From positions 1-64,000 of the forward strand of contig RSEH01000239.1 in the NCBI GenBank assembly GCA_006503475.1: 64,000 bases of DNA, in the 5' to 3' direction. Below are positions 29,627 through 39,321 of this stretch, one piece after another. The stretch is from Stentor roeselii. Taxonomy: Eukaryota > Ciliophora > Heterotrichea > Heterotrichida > Stentoridae. Every line of letters begins with the position of its first letter. Position 1 is the stretch's first letter. The notes under the pieces are model-generated. The model saw only the letters and a list, made by a program, of their open reading frames with translations, was not told where the DNA came from and ran no database searches. The translations under genes were made by a program, and so were the position numbers.

Positions 29627-30865
29627 CTAAACCCTTTGATACTCATATTCCGCTTGACCCTTCCTCACATAAAATCCTCCTAAAGCAAGAGCAAAGACAA
29701 CCACAACAGCAAGTCCACTCTGATAAACCTTAAACGAACTTTCCTTGAAATCTTGCTCATGCCTTATCGCCCGCTTGAGGTAAATATTTCGGTTGTCCAT
29801 GTCAAACATGGCGTAAAACTGTCTAAAGAAGGGTATTCCGAATATGTAACTATTTTGATTCAAGTTTGGCTGAACTAATATCGAGCAATACCCTTCTTTA
29901 TTATAGTATATGTAACTTTGGGGGTCTATCGAAAGCTTCTGCGAGTTTATTGTGAAGTATAAAGTGGGAAACAGTCCTTCACAGTTACAGATCAAATAAT
30001 ATTCTTTTCCTGATGAATGGTAAAGGTTGCAGTTTGCACTTTGGGGAAGTTTTGGTAGGAAACTATTGTGAAATGTAGAGTTTGGGATTTTCAGTGAGGT
30101 GCTTGTTAAATCGAATATTGCGAGGTAAATGTTTCTATCTACAATCTGATCTTTTATTTGCATCAAGGTTACTGAAGCTTGCCATCCAGTATTATTTGAA
30201 TAAACCGGGACTTTCCAAGTAGTACCACTTTCTCCATACTGTTCCGAGTCCCAATATCCAATAGTAAGCATCGATTTCTTTTTAATTGTATTCGGATTAT
30301 TAAAAAAAACCGAAAATCTCATCTCTTCAATTCTATGCTCAGACCTCAGCCTATATAAAGTAGTGAAATGTGAATTATTAGCATAGAAGCCAAGTCCAAA
30401 GAAGCCGTCAGCAGTGACCCAATCAGGAATATTATCATTTTGTATTGCGATGAATTCAGTAAATTTTATAATCTTCTTACCTATCAAGATGCAATCCTTC
30501 GCCCAGTACCCTTCGAAGTTATAAGAAAAACTACTGAAGTTCACCTTTTTGAAGGAACTCTCGAAGTTCAAGCTATTCTGAGGGGAGTACTTGTTTTCTG
30601 ACCTGTGGCAATAGCAGGTGTCCAGCGGGATAATCATGAAGTCGTTGTTCAGGTTTAGCCCCAGGTTGAGCATTTGAGGTGGATTACCGATTCCCATTTT
30701 TATCGTGTATTCTAAGGTACTTATCTCTTTTAGTGGAATCATCGGCATACTTATTGAGCTGGAAAGGGGTTTGACTGGCTCTAGGGACAGTTTGATCTGC
30801 TTTGAGGTCAGTGGGATCGAGAATCTACTCGCTGAGACTACTACCAGTAGCAAAATAAGTGACAT
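29627..30865 (-). CDS. Pepsin-like (A1 fold) type I membrane protein, catalytic motifs lost
   Basis: 412 residues. Signal peptide (MSLILLLVVVSASRFSIP), N-lobe motif GIGNPPQ, C-lobe signature IFGIPFFRQFYAMFD, and a C-terminal membrane helix (GLAVVVVFALALGGFYV). The catalytic triplets read N-L-N and D-L-T instead of DTG. The cysteine pair is TCYCHRS. The start is in TATAAATG context. It is the second gene of a tandem pepsin-like run (27875, 29627, 32399), all on the minus strand. Its base composition is somewhat less AT-rich than the copies at 1455 and 2928. Confidence 0.85.
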   Translation of the reverse strand: MSLILLLVVVSASRFSIPLTSKQIKLSLEPVKPLSSSISMPMIPLKEISTLEYTIKMGIGNPPQMLNLGLNLNNDFMIIPLDTCYCHRSENKYSPQNSLNFESSFKKVNFSSFSYNFEGYWAKDCILIGKKIIKFTEFIAIQNDNIPDWVTADGFFGLGFYANNSHFTTLYRLRSEHRIEEMRFSVFFNNPNTIKKKSMLTIGYWDSEQYGESGTTWKVPVYSNNTGWQASVTLMQIKDQIVDRNIYLAIFDLTSTSLKIPNSTFHNSFLPKLPQSANCNLYHSSGKEYYLICNCEGLFPTLYFTINSQKLSIDPQSYIYYNKEGYCSILVQPNLNQNSYIFGIPFFRQFYAMFDMDNRNIYLKRAIRHEQDFKESSFKVYQSGLAVVVVFALALGGFYVRKGQAEYEYQRV

Positions 30866-32398
30866 TTATATTTATGCCCAATCTGATAAAGATGTCTATA
30901 ATTTCTATAGCTTGAAATAATGAAATATTTGAAGAATTTTTATATATTTGAATCGATCGGGTTTAACTAATAAAAGAATGATTATGAAGGAATTAAGTTT
31001 CTTTGGTTTTCCAGAATTGGTTAAATTTTTATTATGATATTCATGTAATTCAATTTCACTGTGACGCTGTAAACTCATAGAGGTTTACAAAACGATTGCT
31101 ATTTCAGTGAATCAAATCATCAAACAATCAAAGTTGTGATATTTTGAAATCCCTCATATTTAAAAAATATTCAAATATTTTTTCTAATCTAACAAAAAAC
31201 ATGTAAGAAATTATTATGTAAGAGACGGTAATGTGAAATAGATTGAACTTAAATTAGGATTCTAAAAATCATCTATACTAAGGAACTAATCACTTGACGT
31301 AGTCTGGAAAAATCATTTGATTTATAAGGAAAATAATGGTGGTCTTATTCAATTTTTGTGGATTTTTCAAACTTTCATTATATGAAAAGCCTCCAATCTC
31401 ATTCATTTAAGTTAATTGATAGATTTTTTTAAATTAAGAAATATATGTTTAAGGATCTTTAGATGGGTTGATAAAATTCTGAAATTTTCTTCATTCCAGC
31501 GTTAAAGAATTGAATCATAATTTGAAGTTAAATGTCTTGAAATTTAAAAAAAAGTATTTCCGTTGTTTATAATTTTGATTTTTTAGACTAAAAGAATAAT
31601 AAAAACGATTATTCCGAAGAGAATATTTAATACTTGTTTAATAATATCAGTCAAACTTTAACTGATTGTTTTTGTATATTTATTTATTCATATGAGTTAA
31701 TAAAAAATTCATATAGGAAATGGTTTTCGACTGGAATTTTAAGTTGAAATAAATATATTACAAATCATTTACCAAGAAAAAGTAAAGTTTATTTATTTAC
31801 TTGACAGCATTTCCTTGAATTAAATGATTTATAAATTAAATAGTGTCCAATTTATGTAATAATGGTGCAAATTGAGCACGATTTATATTCGACTTCAAGT
31901 AAATTAATAGGTTATTATTTTATATCATTAAAAGAATAAATTAATCAAACCACAGAGAATTAAATCTTCATAAAATTACTGAAGCGCCATCATCTCAAGT
32001 TGAAATTCGATGAAAATATTTTTCATATTTTATCGATTCCAATTTTCGTGTTTGTTTAATAAAAGAATTAAAAAGATAATAACTCTCCGTTTGATATTGT
32101 TAAAGATGAATTTAACTAGTTTCATAGACTTGAAAAGTCTGATTTAAGTGCAAGTAATTTTTATTAAAATTGTAAAAATTTAGGAAATTAAAATCTTCAA
32201 AAGACTTCAGACATGTTCAATTGAAAAAGAGTTTTATCAATTTCATGCTCCTTTATATAGTTTTAAAGTTATGTTGTTGCAGATTTTAAATATATTAAAA
32301 TCTAATCATTCATAATAATTATCTTTCTTCATACAGCTTTCAAGTTTATGCTTATCTAAATTTCATTATTTAATATCTAATTATAATCAATAAACTAT
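30866..32398. other. AT-rich intergenic spacer
   Basis: About 1.5 kb without a supported gene. I looked for a further decayed pepsin-like copy and did not find one. Confidence 0.55.
30893..30900. promoter_or_regulatory. Candidate upstream octamer TGTCTATA
   Basis: TGTCTATA lies 28 nt upstream of the start at 30865. With one following A it forms TGTCTATAATTTCT, which is also found upstream of the receptor gene at 14027-14040. Confidence 0.4.
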
Positions 32399-33652
32399 CT
32401 AGTAAATTCTTTGATATGTCTCTCCTTGATTATTTCCTAAATTTCTTACATAAATTACTCCAAAAGAAAGAGCAGCTAAAACAAACATTGATATTCCACT
32501 TTGATATACAAGAAAATAACTTTCATTTAATTTGTATTCATAAGTTATTGCTTCTTGAATGTAAATATACCTATTATCAGCATCAAACATTGTATAGTAT
32601 GCTTTAAAGAATGGTAGGCCTAAAATATGCACATTCGAATCAAGATTTCGCTGAATTTGAACAGTGCATAGTCCATTTTTTTCTTTTTTAAGGTAAAATT
32701 CTTTATAAATTCTTATATACCAGCCATTCACATTGTATCCTATATAAGGGTAATCAGCTTCACACATGCAAATTAAATATGATTCCTTATTATCCAATTC
32801 AATAGTACTACAGTTATTATTTGCTAAATATGGAAGAAAATAATTATCAAAATGATCTTTAGGCAGTTTGATACTCTGAATATTAAAATTGAAAGCTACA
32901 GAATGCGAAATTGAATAAAACCAATCATCAATTATAAGATTGGATGCTTTCACGGTCCAAGAATAACTATCATTTGCTAGTTTTAAAACTCTAGATGATC
33001 CACCTTGTGCATACTCTAAAGGGTCCCAGTATCCCAAAGTAATGCAAGACTGTTTTTTTATATTTTCCTGATTGTTTATATAGACTGAAAATATTTGTTG
33101 TTTTATTATACCCATTCTCTTTAAAAGTGAAAGGATATTAAAATTATAATTGCCAGAATAAGGTCCCAATCCAATAAAACCATCAGCACTAAAATAACCA
33201 GGGTCATTGTCTTTAGTTACCATGATAAATTCAAAATAGTTCACATATTTACTTGCAATTAAAATATCATCAAATACCCAGTATCCTAGATAGTGATATG
33301 AATATTGATTAAAACTCACTCCATTGCCAATCTTAAAGTTTGGGCTTTTAAATGGAGTATATTTATGTTCAGATTTATGACAAGCGCAGTTATTACCTGA
33401 TACATATGTAACAGTGTCATTCAAATTTAATCCAAGATTCATCACCTGAGGTGGGTACCCGAGCCCAACTTTTATTATGAATTCTTCATGTTTTATTTCT
33501 CTTAAGGGAAAGGCAGACAACTTCAAAGACCCATTGAAATTCGTATAATGATTCAGAACTTTCATTGTTTTTTCATTTGATAATATTGGAAATGATAGCT
33601 TTGCTACTGAAGCGACTGTCAAGAGTAAAATATAAATCATATCCTTAACCAT
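32399..33652 (-). CDS. Pepsin-like (A1 fold) type I membrane protein, catalytic motifs lost
   Basis: 417 residues. Signal peptide (MIYILLLTVASVAKLSFP), N-lobe motif GLGYPPQ, C-lobe signature ILGLPFFKAYYTMFD, and a C-terminal membrane helix (GISMFVLAALSFGVIYV). The first catalytic triplet is N-L-N. The second reads N-F-N, so even the second Asp is gone, making this the most thoroughly inactivated copy. The cysteine pair is NCACHKS. A second in-frame Met (MIYILL) four codons in could be the true start. A TATAAATA sequence precedes the first ATG. Confidence 0.85.
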   Translation of the reverse strand: MVKDMIYILLLTVASVAKLSFPILSNEKTMKVLNHYTNFNGSLKLSAFPLREIKHEEFIIKVGLGYPPQVMNLGLNLNDTVTYVSGNNCACHKSEHKYTPFKSPNFKIGNGVSFNQYSYHYLGYWVFDDILIASKYVNYFEFIMVTKDNDPGYFSADGFIGLGPYSGNYNFNILSLLKRMGIIKQQIFSVYINNQENIKKQSCITLGYWDPLEYAQGGSSRVLKLANDSYSWTVKASNLIIDDWFYSISHSVAFNFNIQSIKLPKDHFDNYFLPYLANNNCSTIELDNKESYLICMCEADYPYIGYNVNGWYIRIYKEFYLKKEKNGLCTVQIQRNLDSNVHILGLPFFKAYYTMFDADNRYIYIQEAITYEYKLNESYFLVYQSGISMFVLAALSFGVIYVRNLGNNQGETYQRIY

Positions 33653-34247
33653 TATTTATATTCAAATAAAGCTACAAATTTAAAAGTAGACAATCAATTT
33701 ATAGAAAAATAGACTCATATTAGCTTTATATTAAAATCTAATCTAACAATTTTTTGTCCAAATATATTTCATCAATATAAAAATTTTTAGTATATGAGTC
33801 AAAATCTCATAGGAATGGAATGAAGGACTCTTGAAATAGAGTATAACATAAGAGTCTTTATATCTTGGGTACTTTCTGAAAGTTATATGCTTTAAAAATT
33901 TTTCATCAGATGTTCATAAGCTGATCTGATATATTTTTCTTTGATTGTCTCTAATATTTCAATTGGAATTCACTATTAAACTTACAGAATAAAGCTTTAT
34001 TCTAAATAAGCATCAGAATCCTCAAATTCTAAACCGATCTCTAATCCCAAACCTCAACTATTCTTTTATAGATAATTATCCCTTATATAAAAATGCTTAA
34101 ACATTCAAAAAAAAATGAAAAATGATTGATTCATAAAACTCTAAACAAAATTCCTAATGATTAAAACCAAATCAAAACCAACTCCTTCCTCCTCTAATCA
34201 AATCCCTTTCCAATTCCCCAAATTCTCTAAAACTAATCCCGAAATAA
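33653..34247. other. Spacer between divergent pepsin-like and DYRK genes
   Basis: About 595 nt. A weak AGTAGACA variant of the accessory-region octamer lies at 33685-33692. This spacer marks the change from sparse accessory DNA to the compact gene-dense region. Confidence 0.55.
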
Positions 34248-35711
34248 ATGGATCCTCAACCTAAACATAAAATGATGACTCACTTATCACCAAAGCCCCA
34301 TTCAAAGCCCCTTCATAACTTTTCCAATACCTCAACTCAAAGTTCAATTCAAAAGACTCTTCAAAAGCATCTCTCATCCAACATCTGTCAATCTCCAATC
34401 TTAAAGTACTCAAGTCCTTACTCTCTAAACTCAAGCAAGCGTTTATTTCCATCAAGTCCTTCAAATCAACTCCATTCATCAGATGAGTCTTTTTTCCATT
34501 CCTTAAAATTCCCAACAAGTCCTTCAACGATCATCTCAGGACTTCCAAACCTTCCAGACTGGGTAAAACAAGAACTTTCCACATATCAAGTCATTCATTT
34601 CATGAGTCGTTGCCAAAAGCCTCTTTTAAATCCAGCTGAAATTGAAGTCGAAGGCGAAATCAAAGTGACTCTTGGGGATGACATCGAATATCGATATGAA
34701 ATTCTCGGATTTCTTGGAAAAGGGTCTTTTGGAGAAGTCTTTCGTGCTTTTGACCATCAAGAAAAAAATGAAGTCGCTGTTAAGGTCGTTAGAAGTAAAG
34801 AGAAATATTTAGAACAGGCAAGAAGTGAAATTGAAATTTTAAAGTTTATTAAGGAAAAAAGTGAATGTAAGACTCAAATTGTGAACTTTTTGAGAAGCTT
34901 TTTGTTTAGAAATCATCTGGTATTGGTTTTTGAATTGCTTTGTGAAAATTTGTATGAGTTTTTAAGGAAAAATAGTTTTCGAGGACTTAAAATTCAGCAA
35001 ATTAAAAAAATCGCTTGTCAGGTGTTGAAAGTTTTGAGTTTTTTGGAAGGGGTGAATTTGATTCATTGTGATATTAAACCGGAGAATTTACTTATTCAGT
35101 CTTCCAAGTCGAGTTCAATCAAAATGATTGATTTTGGATCTGCTTGTTTTGAAGAGAGACAGGTTTTTACTTATATACAGAGTAGGTTTTACAGGGCTCC
35201 AGAGATTGTCTTCGGTATGAGATATTCTTCAGCAATCGACATTTGGAGTTTCGGGTGTCTTCTCGTCGAGCTCTACACCGGAATGCCTATTTTTCCCGCT
35301 GAAAACGAGAAAGAATTAATTTCCTGCATAACTGAAGTCCTAGGAGAGCCTAGTTCATCATATTTATCAAAAGGAACTCGTTCTCACATTTACTTCTACG
35401 CAGACGGACACATAAAACCTTTTCAAAACAGCCGTGGACGTCGACGATACCCTTCTTATCGGTCTTTAAAAAGCATTTTAAAGTCAGCTGATGAAGAATT
35501 CGTGTCTTTAGTCTCCAGTTGTCTTCAGTGGGACCCTGCTCATCGAATTTCAGCTTCTTCTGCGTTGAAAATTTCTTGGCTTTGTGATACTTTCAAGTCG
35601 CCCAAGGTCTATGGCCGGTACTGCAAACTAAGCATGGAAGACATAATAAAACACACTCCCCACCTGCACAAACTAATGACTCACAAGTTTAAGCCTTCGG
35701 CTATAAATTAG
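34248..35711 (+). CDS. DYRK-family dual-specificity protein kinase
   Basis: 487 residues. Residues 1-130 are Ser/Pro-rich and probably disordered. A DH-box-like segment (VEGEIKVTLGDDIEYRYEIL, 134-153) precedes the kinase domain (about 150-465). Motifs: glycine loop GKGSFGEVF, Lys179 (VAVKVV), HCDIKPEN with Asp275, DFG at 295-297, and the activation loop YIQSRFYRAPE, with Tyr309 matching the autophosphorylated second Tyr of the DYRK YxY motif; the first is Phe. HCD in place of HRD and SRFYRAPE are typical of DYRK. All catalytic residues are present, so it should be active. Members of the family control growth and polarity, and the substrate here is unknown. Its stop lies 5 nt from the convergent importin-like gene. 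Confidence 0.95.
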   Translation: MDPQPKHKMMTHLSPKPHSKPLHNFSNTSTQSSIQKTLQKHLSSNICQSPILKYSSPYSLNSSKRLFPSSPSNQLHSSDESFFHSLKFPTSPSTIISGLPNLPDWVKQELSTYQVIHFMSRCQKPLLNPAEIEVEGEIKVTLGDDIEYRYEILGFLGKGSFGEVFRAFDHQEKNEVAVKVVRSKEKYLEQARSEIEILKFIKEKSECKTQIVNFLRSFLFRNHLVLVFELLCENLYEFLRKNSFRGLKIQQIKKIACQVLKVLSFLEGVNLIHCDIKPENLLIQSSKSSSIKMIDFGSACFEERQVFTYIQSRFYRAPEIVFGMRYSSAIDIWSFGCLLVELYTGMPIFPAENEKELISCITEVLGEPSSSYLSKGTRSHIYFYADGHIKPFQNSRGRRRYPSYRSLKSILKSADEEFVSLVSSCLQWDPAHRISASSALKISWLCDTFKSPKVYGRYCKLSMEDIIKHTPHLHKLMTHKFKPSAIN

Positions 35712-35716
35712 GTTAA

Positions 35717-37138
35717 TTAAATGTCAAACTTCATCGGCTGTTCCTCAGAAATCCCCTGAATTCTAAAATGTTCCAAAACAACTAAAACAGCATCAGCAAA
35801 TCTAAAATCAACCAAAATCTCCTTCAATGCAATTTCAACTCCAGAGTCCTTTAAAACTTCCAAAGTTTCCCTATCCGCCCTCTGAAAAGAAAAATGCAAA
35901 AAATTAAGAATTTCCTTAAAACCCGCTTTTTCCTTAACCTCTTCCAAATTCAAGCAAATAAACCTAAAAACTCCGAATTTTTCTAAAGTTTTCACATCAC
36001 TCGGGCGGATCTTAACTGACAAGTTGCGAAAGAAAAAAGCTGCATTGATATGAATCGAGTTTTCATCATTATTTAAAAATTCCATCATTTTTTCAATAAG
36101 TGTCTGATTTAATAACTGCTTCGCGATTTCATACTTTTCAGCTGCGAGGTTAGAAAAACATAAAAGCGCATCAGTCTTAATGCTTTGAATTTGTGAGGAA
36201 AGACAACTAAATAGCTCTGCCAAGACCCCAGCTTCGACAAGCATTTCAGTAAAACGTGAGTCTTCACTTGCTAATACAAAAGAAACAAGGCGAAGACTTA
36301 AATAACCCTTTTCCTGCTTCAATCCTTCAACAAATATTCTACAATTCCCTTGATTAATAACAAGTTCAATAAAATCCTCCCTTCCCCTAAACACATTTCC
36401 AAGAATTCCAAAAATCGCATCTTTTTCCTCATCAACATTCATCCTTTCCTTTAAAACTCTTAACAAAGTCTTCATCTTACCTTCTGAAAGTTTTAAAATT
36501 TGCTCTGAAAATGAATCCAACGCCCACATCACAGTTCCCATCGTCACCGCAGGTAAAGTTTCAAGTTGAATCAATTCAATCAAGCAGTCAAGTAACCCAA
36601 AAGTCACAAATCGCGATTTTAATGATTTTGTTTCAATCATCAAATTTGTAAGGACCCAAATCGCATTTCTGCATAGTTCTGTTCGATGCTTGCTTAAAAA
36701 AGGACTTAATGATGAGAAGACTCCACTTCGGACTAGGTCTTCGTTGAACTCAGGGAAGTAAAAAGTTAAAGTAATCAGAATGTTTGTCACTTGTATTTGA
36801 CATCCTTCGATTTGAAGTAAAGAAAGTAAAAAAGTTATATCTTCTTGAGTTAATAGGAGAAGGTCTTGTGAGGAGAAGATGGAAAATAACTTGGAAATTG
36901 ATGAGGAATTTAATTGGTGGGACTTCAGAGATTCTAGATGGGACTTGAGTTGAAAATAGGGAGATTCTTGTGGATTTGAATTGAAATTTAAACGTTTTTG
37001 GATTGAGTTTTGAAGACGTTTTTTTTTTCTTAAGGATACTGAGAAGTCGGAAGAGGTTTGCTTTGAGGATTCGAAGTTTTGGGAAAAGAGTTGTGAGTTT
37101 CGCGAGATTAATCTTTGGTGTATGTTTGGTACCGCCAT
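35717..37138 (-). CDS. Importin-alpha-like armadillo-repeat protein
   Basis: 473 residues, slightly shorter than typical importin-alpha (about 500-550). The N-terminus resembles an importin-beta-binding segment: an Arg/Lys-rich stretch with VSLRKKKR and QKRLNF (about 34-53). The rest is helical and fits tandem ARM repeats, with repeat signatures such as LCRNAIWVLTNLM and FSNLAAEKYEIAKQLL. Importin-alpha carries proteins with basic signals into the nucleus together with importin-beta. The NLS-groove Trp/Asn pairs are only partly visible (WVLTN, W in VMWALDS), so cargo binding may differ. The alternative is another ARM-repeat protein. It is convergent with the DYRK gene. Confidence 0.75.
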   Translation of the reverse strand: MAVPNIHQRLISRNSQLFSQNFESSKQTSSDFSVSLRKKKRLQNSIQKRLNFNSNPQESPYFQLKSHLESLKSHQLNSSSISKLFSIFSSQDLLLLTQEDITFLLSLLQIEGCQIQVTNILITLTFYFPEFNEDLVRSGVFSSLSPFLSKHRTELCRNAIWVLTNLMIETKSLKSRFVTFGLLDCLIELIQLETLPAVTMGTVMWALDSFSEQILKLSEGKMKTLLRVLKERMNVDEEKDAIFGILGNVFRGREDFIELVINQGNCRIFVEGLKQEKGYLSLRLVSFVLASEDSRFTEMLVEAGVLAELFSCLSSQIQSIKTDALLCFSNLAAEKYEIAKQLLNQTLIEKMMEFLNNDENSIHINAAFFFRNLSVKIRPSDVKTLEKFGVFRFICLNLEEVKEKAGFKEILNFLHFSFQRADRETLEVLKDSGVEIALKEILVDFRFADAVLVVLEHFRIQGISEEQPMKFDI

Positions 37139-37344
37139 TTATGGAAGAGTTAGATTGGGTTGGACTTATAGGATTATTGGGAAGGATGATTATTGTTGAG
37201 TAGAGTAATTGTTTATTCTTTGAAGCATTCCAGAAATTCCCAACCCACCAAAACAAAAAAATTTCCCACATTCAAAAAGAACCTTCTAAACAATCCCGAA
37301 AACTTCTAAAACCATCCAAAATCCATAAATCGCTCTTACCTAAT

Positions 37345-37905
37345 TTATTGAAGTTGTAAAATTGCTTCTACAGTATCCCCTCCAGTAGACCTCAAAGCCT
37401 TGATAGCCTTAGCCTTAGTGCTCTTCGTATGTTCCATAACATTCTTAATATCCTCAGGGTTAAGTCCAGTTTCATCTTCCTCATCATTCTCATCCGCTTC
37501 TTCCTTAATAGTCTCAATTTTCGACTCATCCTTCTTCGGCAGTTCGGCTTTAATATTACTAAGATCGGCATTAGCAGGCATCTGACTCAAGTCTTCAAAT
37601 TTCGCAGCTCCTAAGACCACATAAATATCAGCATTAGGACTTTTAAGCACTTCAGGAGTTTCAACAATGAAAAGCATGTTTTTCGCTCTCTTCATAGTGA
37701 CTCGAGTGATTCCAGGAACAGGTTTAAGTCCAAGTTTTTGCATCGCTTTTCGACATTTCTTCTCTCCTCGATTTGGCTTGGGCCCTGCGGCGCCTCCAGC
37801 TGTTGTTGTTGTTGGTTCTGCCACGTCGTCTGAGTCGCTGTCGGGCTTTTTGTCTCCTGGGACTTCTTCGACAGTGTCTTTGTGTAGGGTCTCAGAGGCT
37901 GACAT
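37345..37905 (-). CDS. NACA: Nascent polypeptide-associated complex subunit alpha
   Basis: 186 residues, near the usual length of 170-215. An acidic Ser/Thr-rich N-terminus is followed by the NAC domain (about 46-110; NRGEKKCRKAMQKLGLKPVP, then ITRVTMKRAKNMLFIVETP and YVVLGAAKFEDLS) and a C-terminal UBA domain (LNPEDIKNVMEHTKSTKAKA, ending AILQLQ). It pairs with the beta subunit at the ribosome exit tunnel to shield nascent chains from mistargeting. This is a conserved housekeeping gene. It is divergent from the pepsin-like gene at 38005, with 99 nt between start codons. Confidence 0.97.
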   Translation of the reverse strand: MSASETLHKDTVEEVPGDKKPDSDSDDVAEPTTTTAGGAAGPKPNRGEKKCRKAMQKLGLKPVPGITRVTMKRAKNMLFIVETPEVLKSPNADIYVVLGAAKFEDLSQMPANADLSNIKAELPKKDESKIETIKEEADENDEEDETGLNPEDIKNVMEHTKSTKAKAIKALRSTGGDTVEAILQLQ

Positions 37906-38004
37906 TTTTAAGGATGAATGGAAGAGATGAGATGAGGGAATTGTGGAGAAGAAGGGTGTTAGTGAAAGGTTTGAAGGAAAGTTTAAAGGATTGGTGGATG
38001 ATAA

Positions 38005-39243
38005 ATGACATTTTTTTTTATAATTATGGTCTTTATTCTTCTGTTGACCTTCTGCTCTGCTAGCATCGAGTTGGATATTGAGAGTTTAGTTAAAACAACT
38101 CCGAGATCGAAGACTTTGGACTCGATTTCTCTTTCGAGGAACCCGGTGTTGAACTTTTATAATGAAGAATATACTGTCAAGCTTAGTCTTGGAACTCCAC
38201 CGCAAGATATTAACTTTGGGTTGAATTTAATGAATGATTATACTTTAGTGCCTTTGGATACTTGTGATTGTCATGCTTCGAATACTTGGTATTCACCTTC
38301 TCAAAGCTCCACATTCAAAAACACAAGTGAAGGCTTCGTGTACCCAGGTACCTGGTGGGATGTGAAAGGTCACTGGGCAAAAGAATCATTCTACGTAAAA
38401 AAAGACGAAATCAAGAAAACCGATTTCATCGCAATAAAATCCGACAATGGCCTCGAAGGTTTCGCCGCTGACGGTTTCTTAGGTCTCGGTTTCGGTCTGG
38501 CAGGAGACGGTCACGAAAGTTTAATATCTTACATGAAGTCGAAAGGAATCATAAAAAAGGCGATTTTTTCAGTCTACCTCAACAACTACCTGAACAGTTA
38601 CAAAAAGTCAGCATTGACCATCGGCACCTGGAAGCCAGAAGACTACAGCAATGGAGCTGCCGCAATCATTAAAGTCGACAAGTTCAGCGCAGGCTGGGAG
38701 ACAAAAATCGGTGGAATGTGGGTCGACCGGACTCGAGTCTTTTCTGGTTCTGATTACCTGGTATTTGACTTGCTTGAAAGCACTTTGATATTAAGTCAAT
38801 CAGCTTACAATGCCTTTGTAGTCCAGTTACAGAAAGCAGAACCTTCATGTAAGGACTATGGCTTTGGGTACCTTCACTGTAAATGCACATATGGAGATTA
38901 TACTAAATTCCCTGATATCAGCTTTGGAATCGATGCTCAACAGTTCTTAGTGCATGCTGAGAATTACTTGAATTATGTTTATAATGACATGTGCGAAGTT
39001 ATGGTTGACCCGAATCTTGAGAATGATGTCTGGGTAATTGGATTGCCTTTCTTTAGAGAGTATTACTCCATGTTCGACCTTGAACATCGAGAGATTCGCC
39101 TTGCAAGGGCTATGAGAGAAGGATGGTTTTACAATACTTTTAAAGTTTATCAGTCTGGAATCGCTTTTGCTTCTGTTGTGATTGTCGGAGCTATTGCCCT
39201 GGCTTTTAAGAGAAGAGATGATGGTTACCAGTTAGTTAATTAG
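38005..39243 (+). CDS. Pepsin-like (A1 fold) type I membrane protein in the core region, catalytic motifs lost
   Basis: 412 residues. Signal peptide (FIIMVFILLLTFCSAS), N-lobe motif LGTPPQ (62-67), C-lobe signature VIGLPFFREYYSMFD, and a C-terminal membrane helix (IAFASVVIVGAIALAF). N74-L-M replaces the first DTG and D-L-L the second. The cysteine pair is TCDCHAS. Unlike the accessory copies it is richer in G+C and has the canonical GTPPQ, so it may be closest to the ancestral gene of the expansion. Translation may start at the first ATG or at the Met seven codons later. Confidence 0.85.
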   Translation: MTFFFIIMVFILLLTFCSASIELDIESLVKTTPRSKTLDSISLSRNPVLNFYNEEYTVKLSLGTPPQDINFGLNLMNDYTLVPLDTCDCHASNTWYSPSQSSTFKNTSEGFVYPGTWWDVKGHWAKESFYVKKDEIKKTDFIAIKSDNGLEGFAADGFLGLGFGLAGDGHESLISYMKSKGIIKKAIFSVYLNNYLNSYKKSALTIGTWKPEDYSNGAAAIIKVDKFSAGWETKIGGMWVDRTRVFSGSDYLVFDLLESTLILSQSAYNAFVVQLQKAEPSCKDYGFGYLHCKCTYGDYTKFPDISFGIDAQQFLVHAENYLNYVYNDMCEVMVDPNLENDVWVIGLPFFREYYSMFDLEHREIRLARAMREGWFYNTFKVYQSGIAFASVVIVGAIALAFKRRDDGYQLVN

Positions 39244-39321
39244 AAGTATTAAAACTTTCACTTAATATTCCTAAAATCTAGGGAATATGTTATTATTGCA
39301 ATTAATAAATTAGGACAAGTT

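Noticed and set aside
36750-37271. 173-codon open frame overlapping the importin-like gene on the same strand in another frame
   Set aside because: It is the shadow of a well-supported coding region, with low-complexity composition.
37667-38063. Open frames antisense to NAC-alpha
   Set aside because: They mirror the conserved NAC-alpha codons, and no homology is visible.
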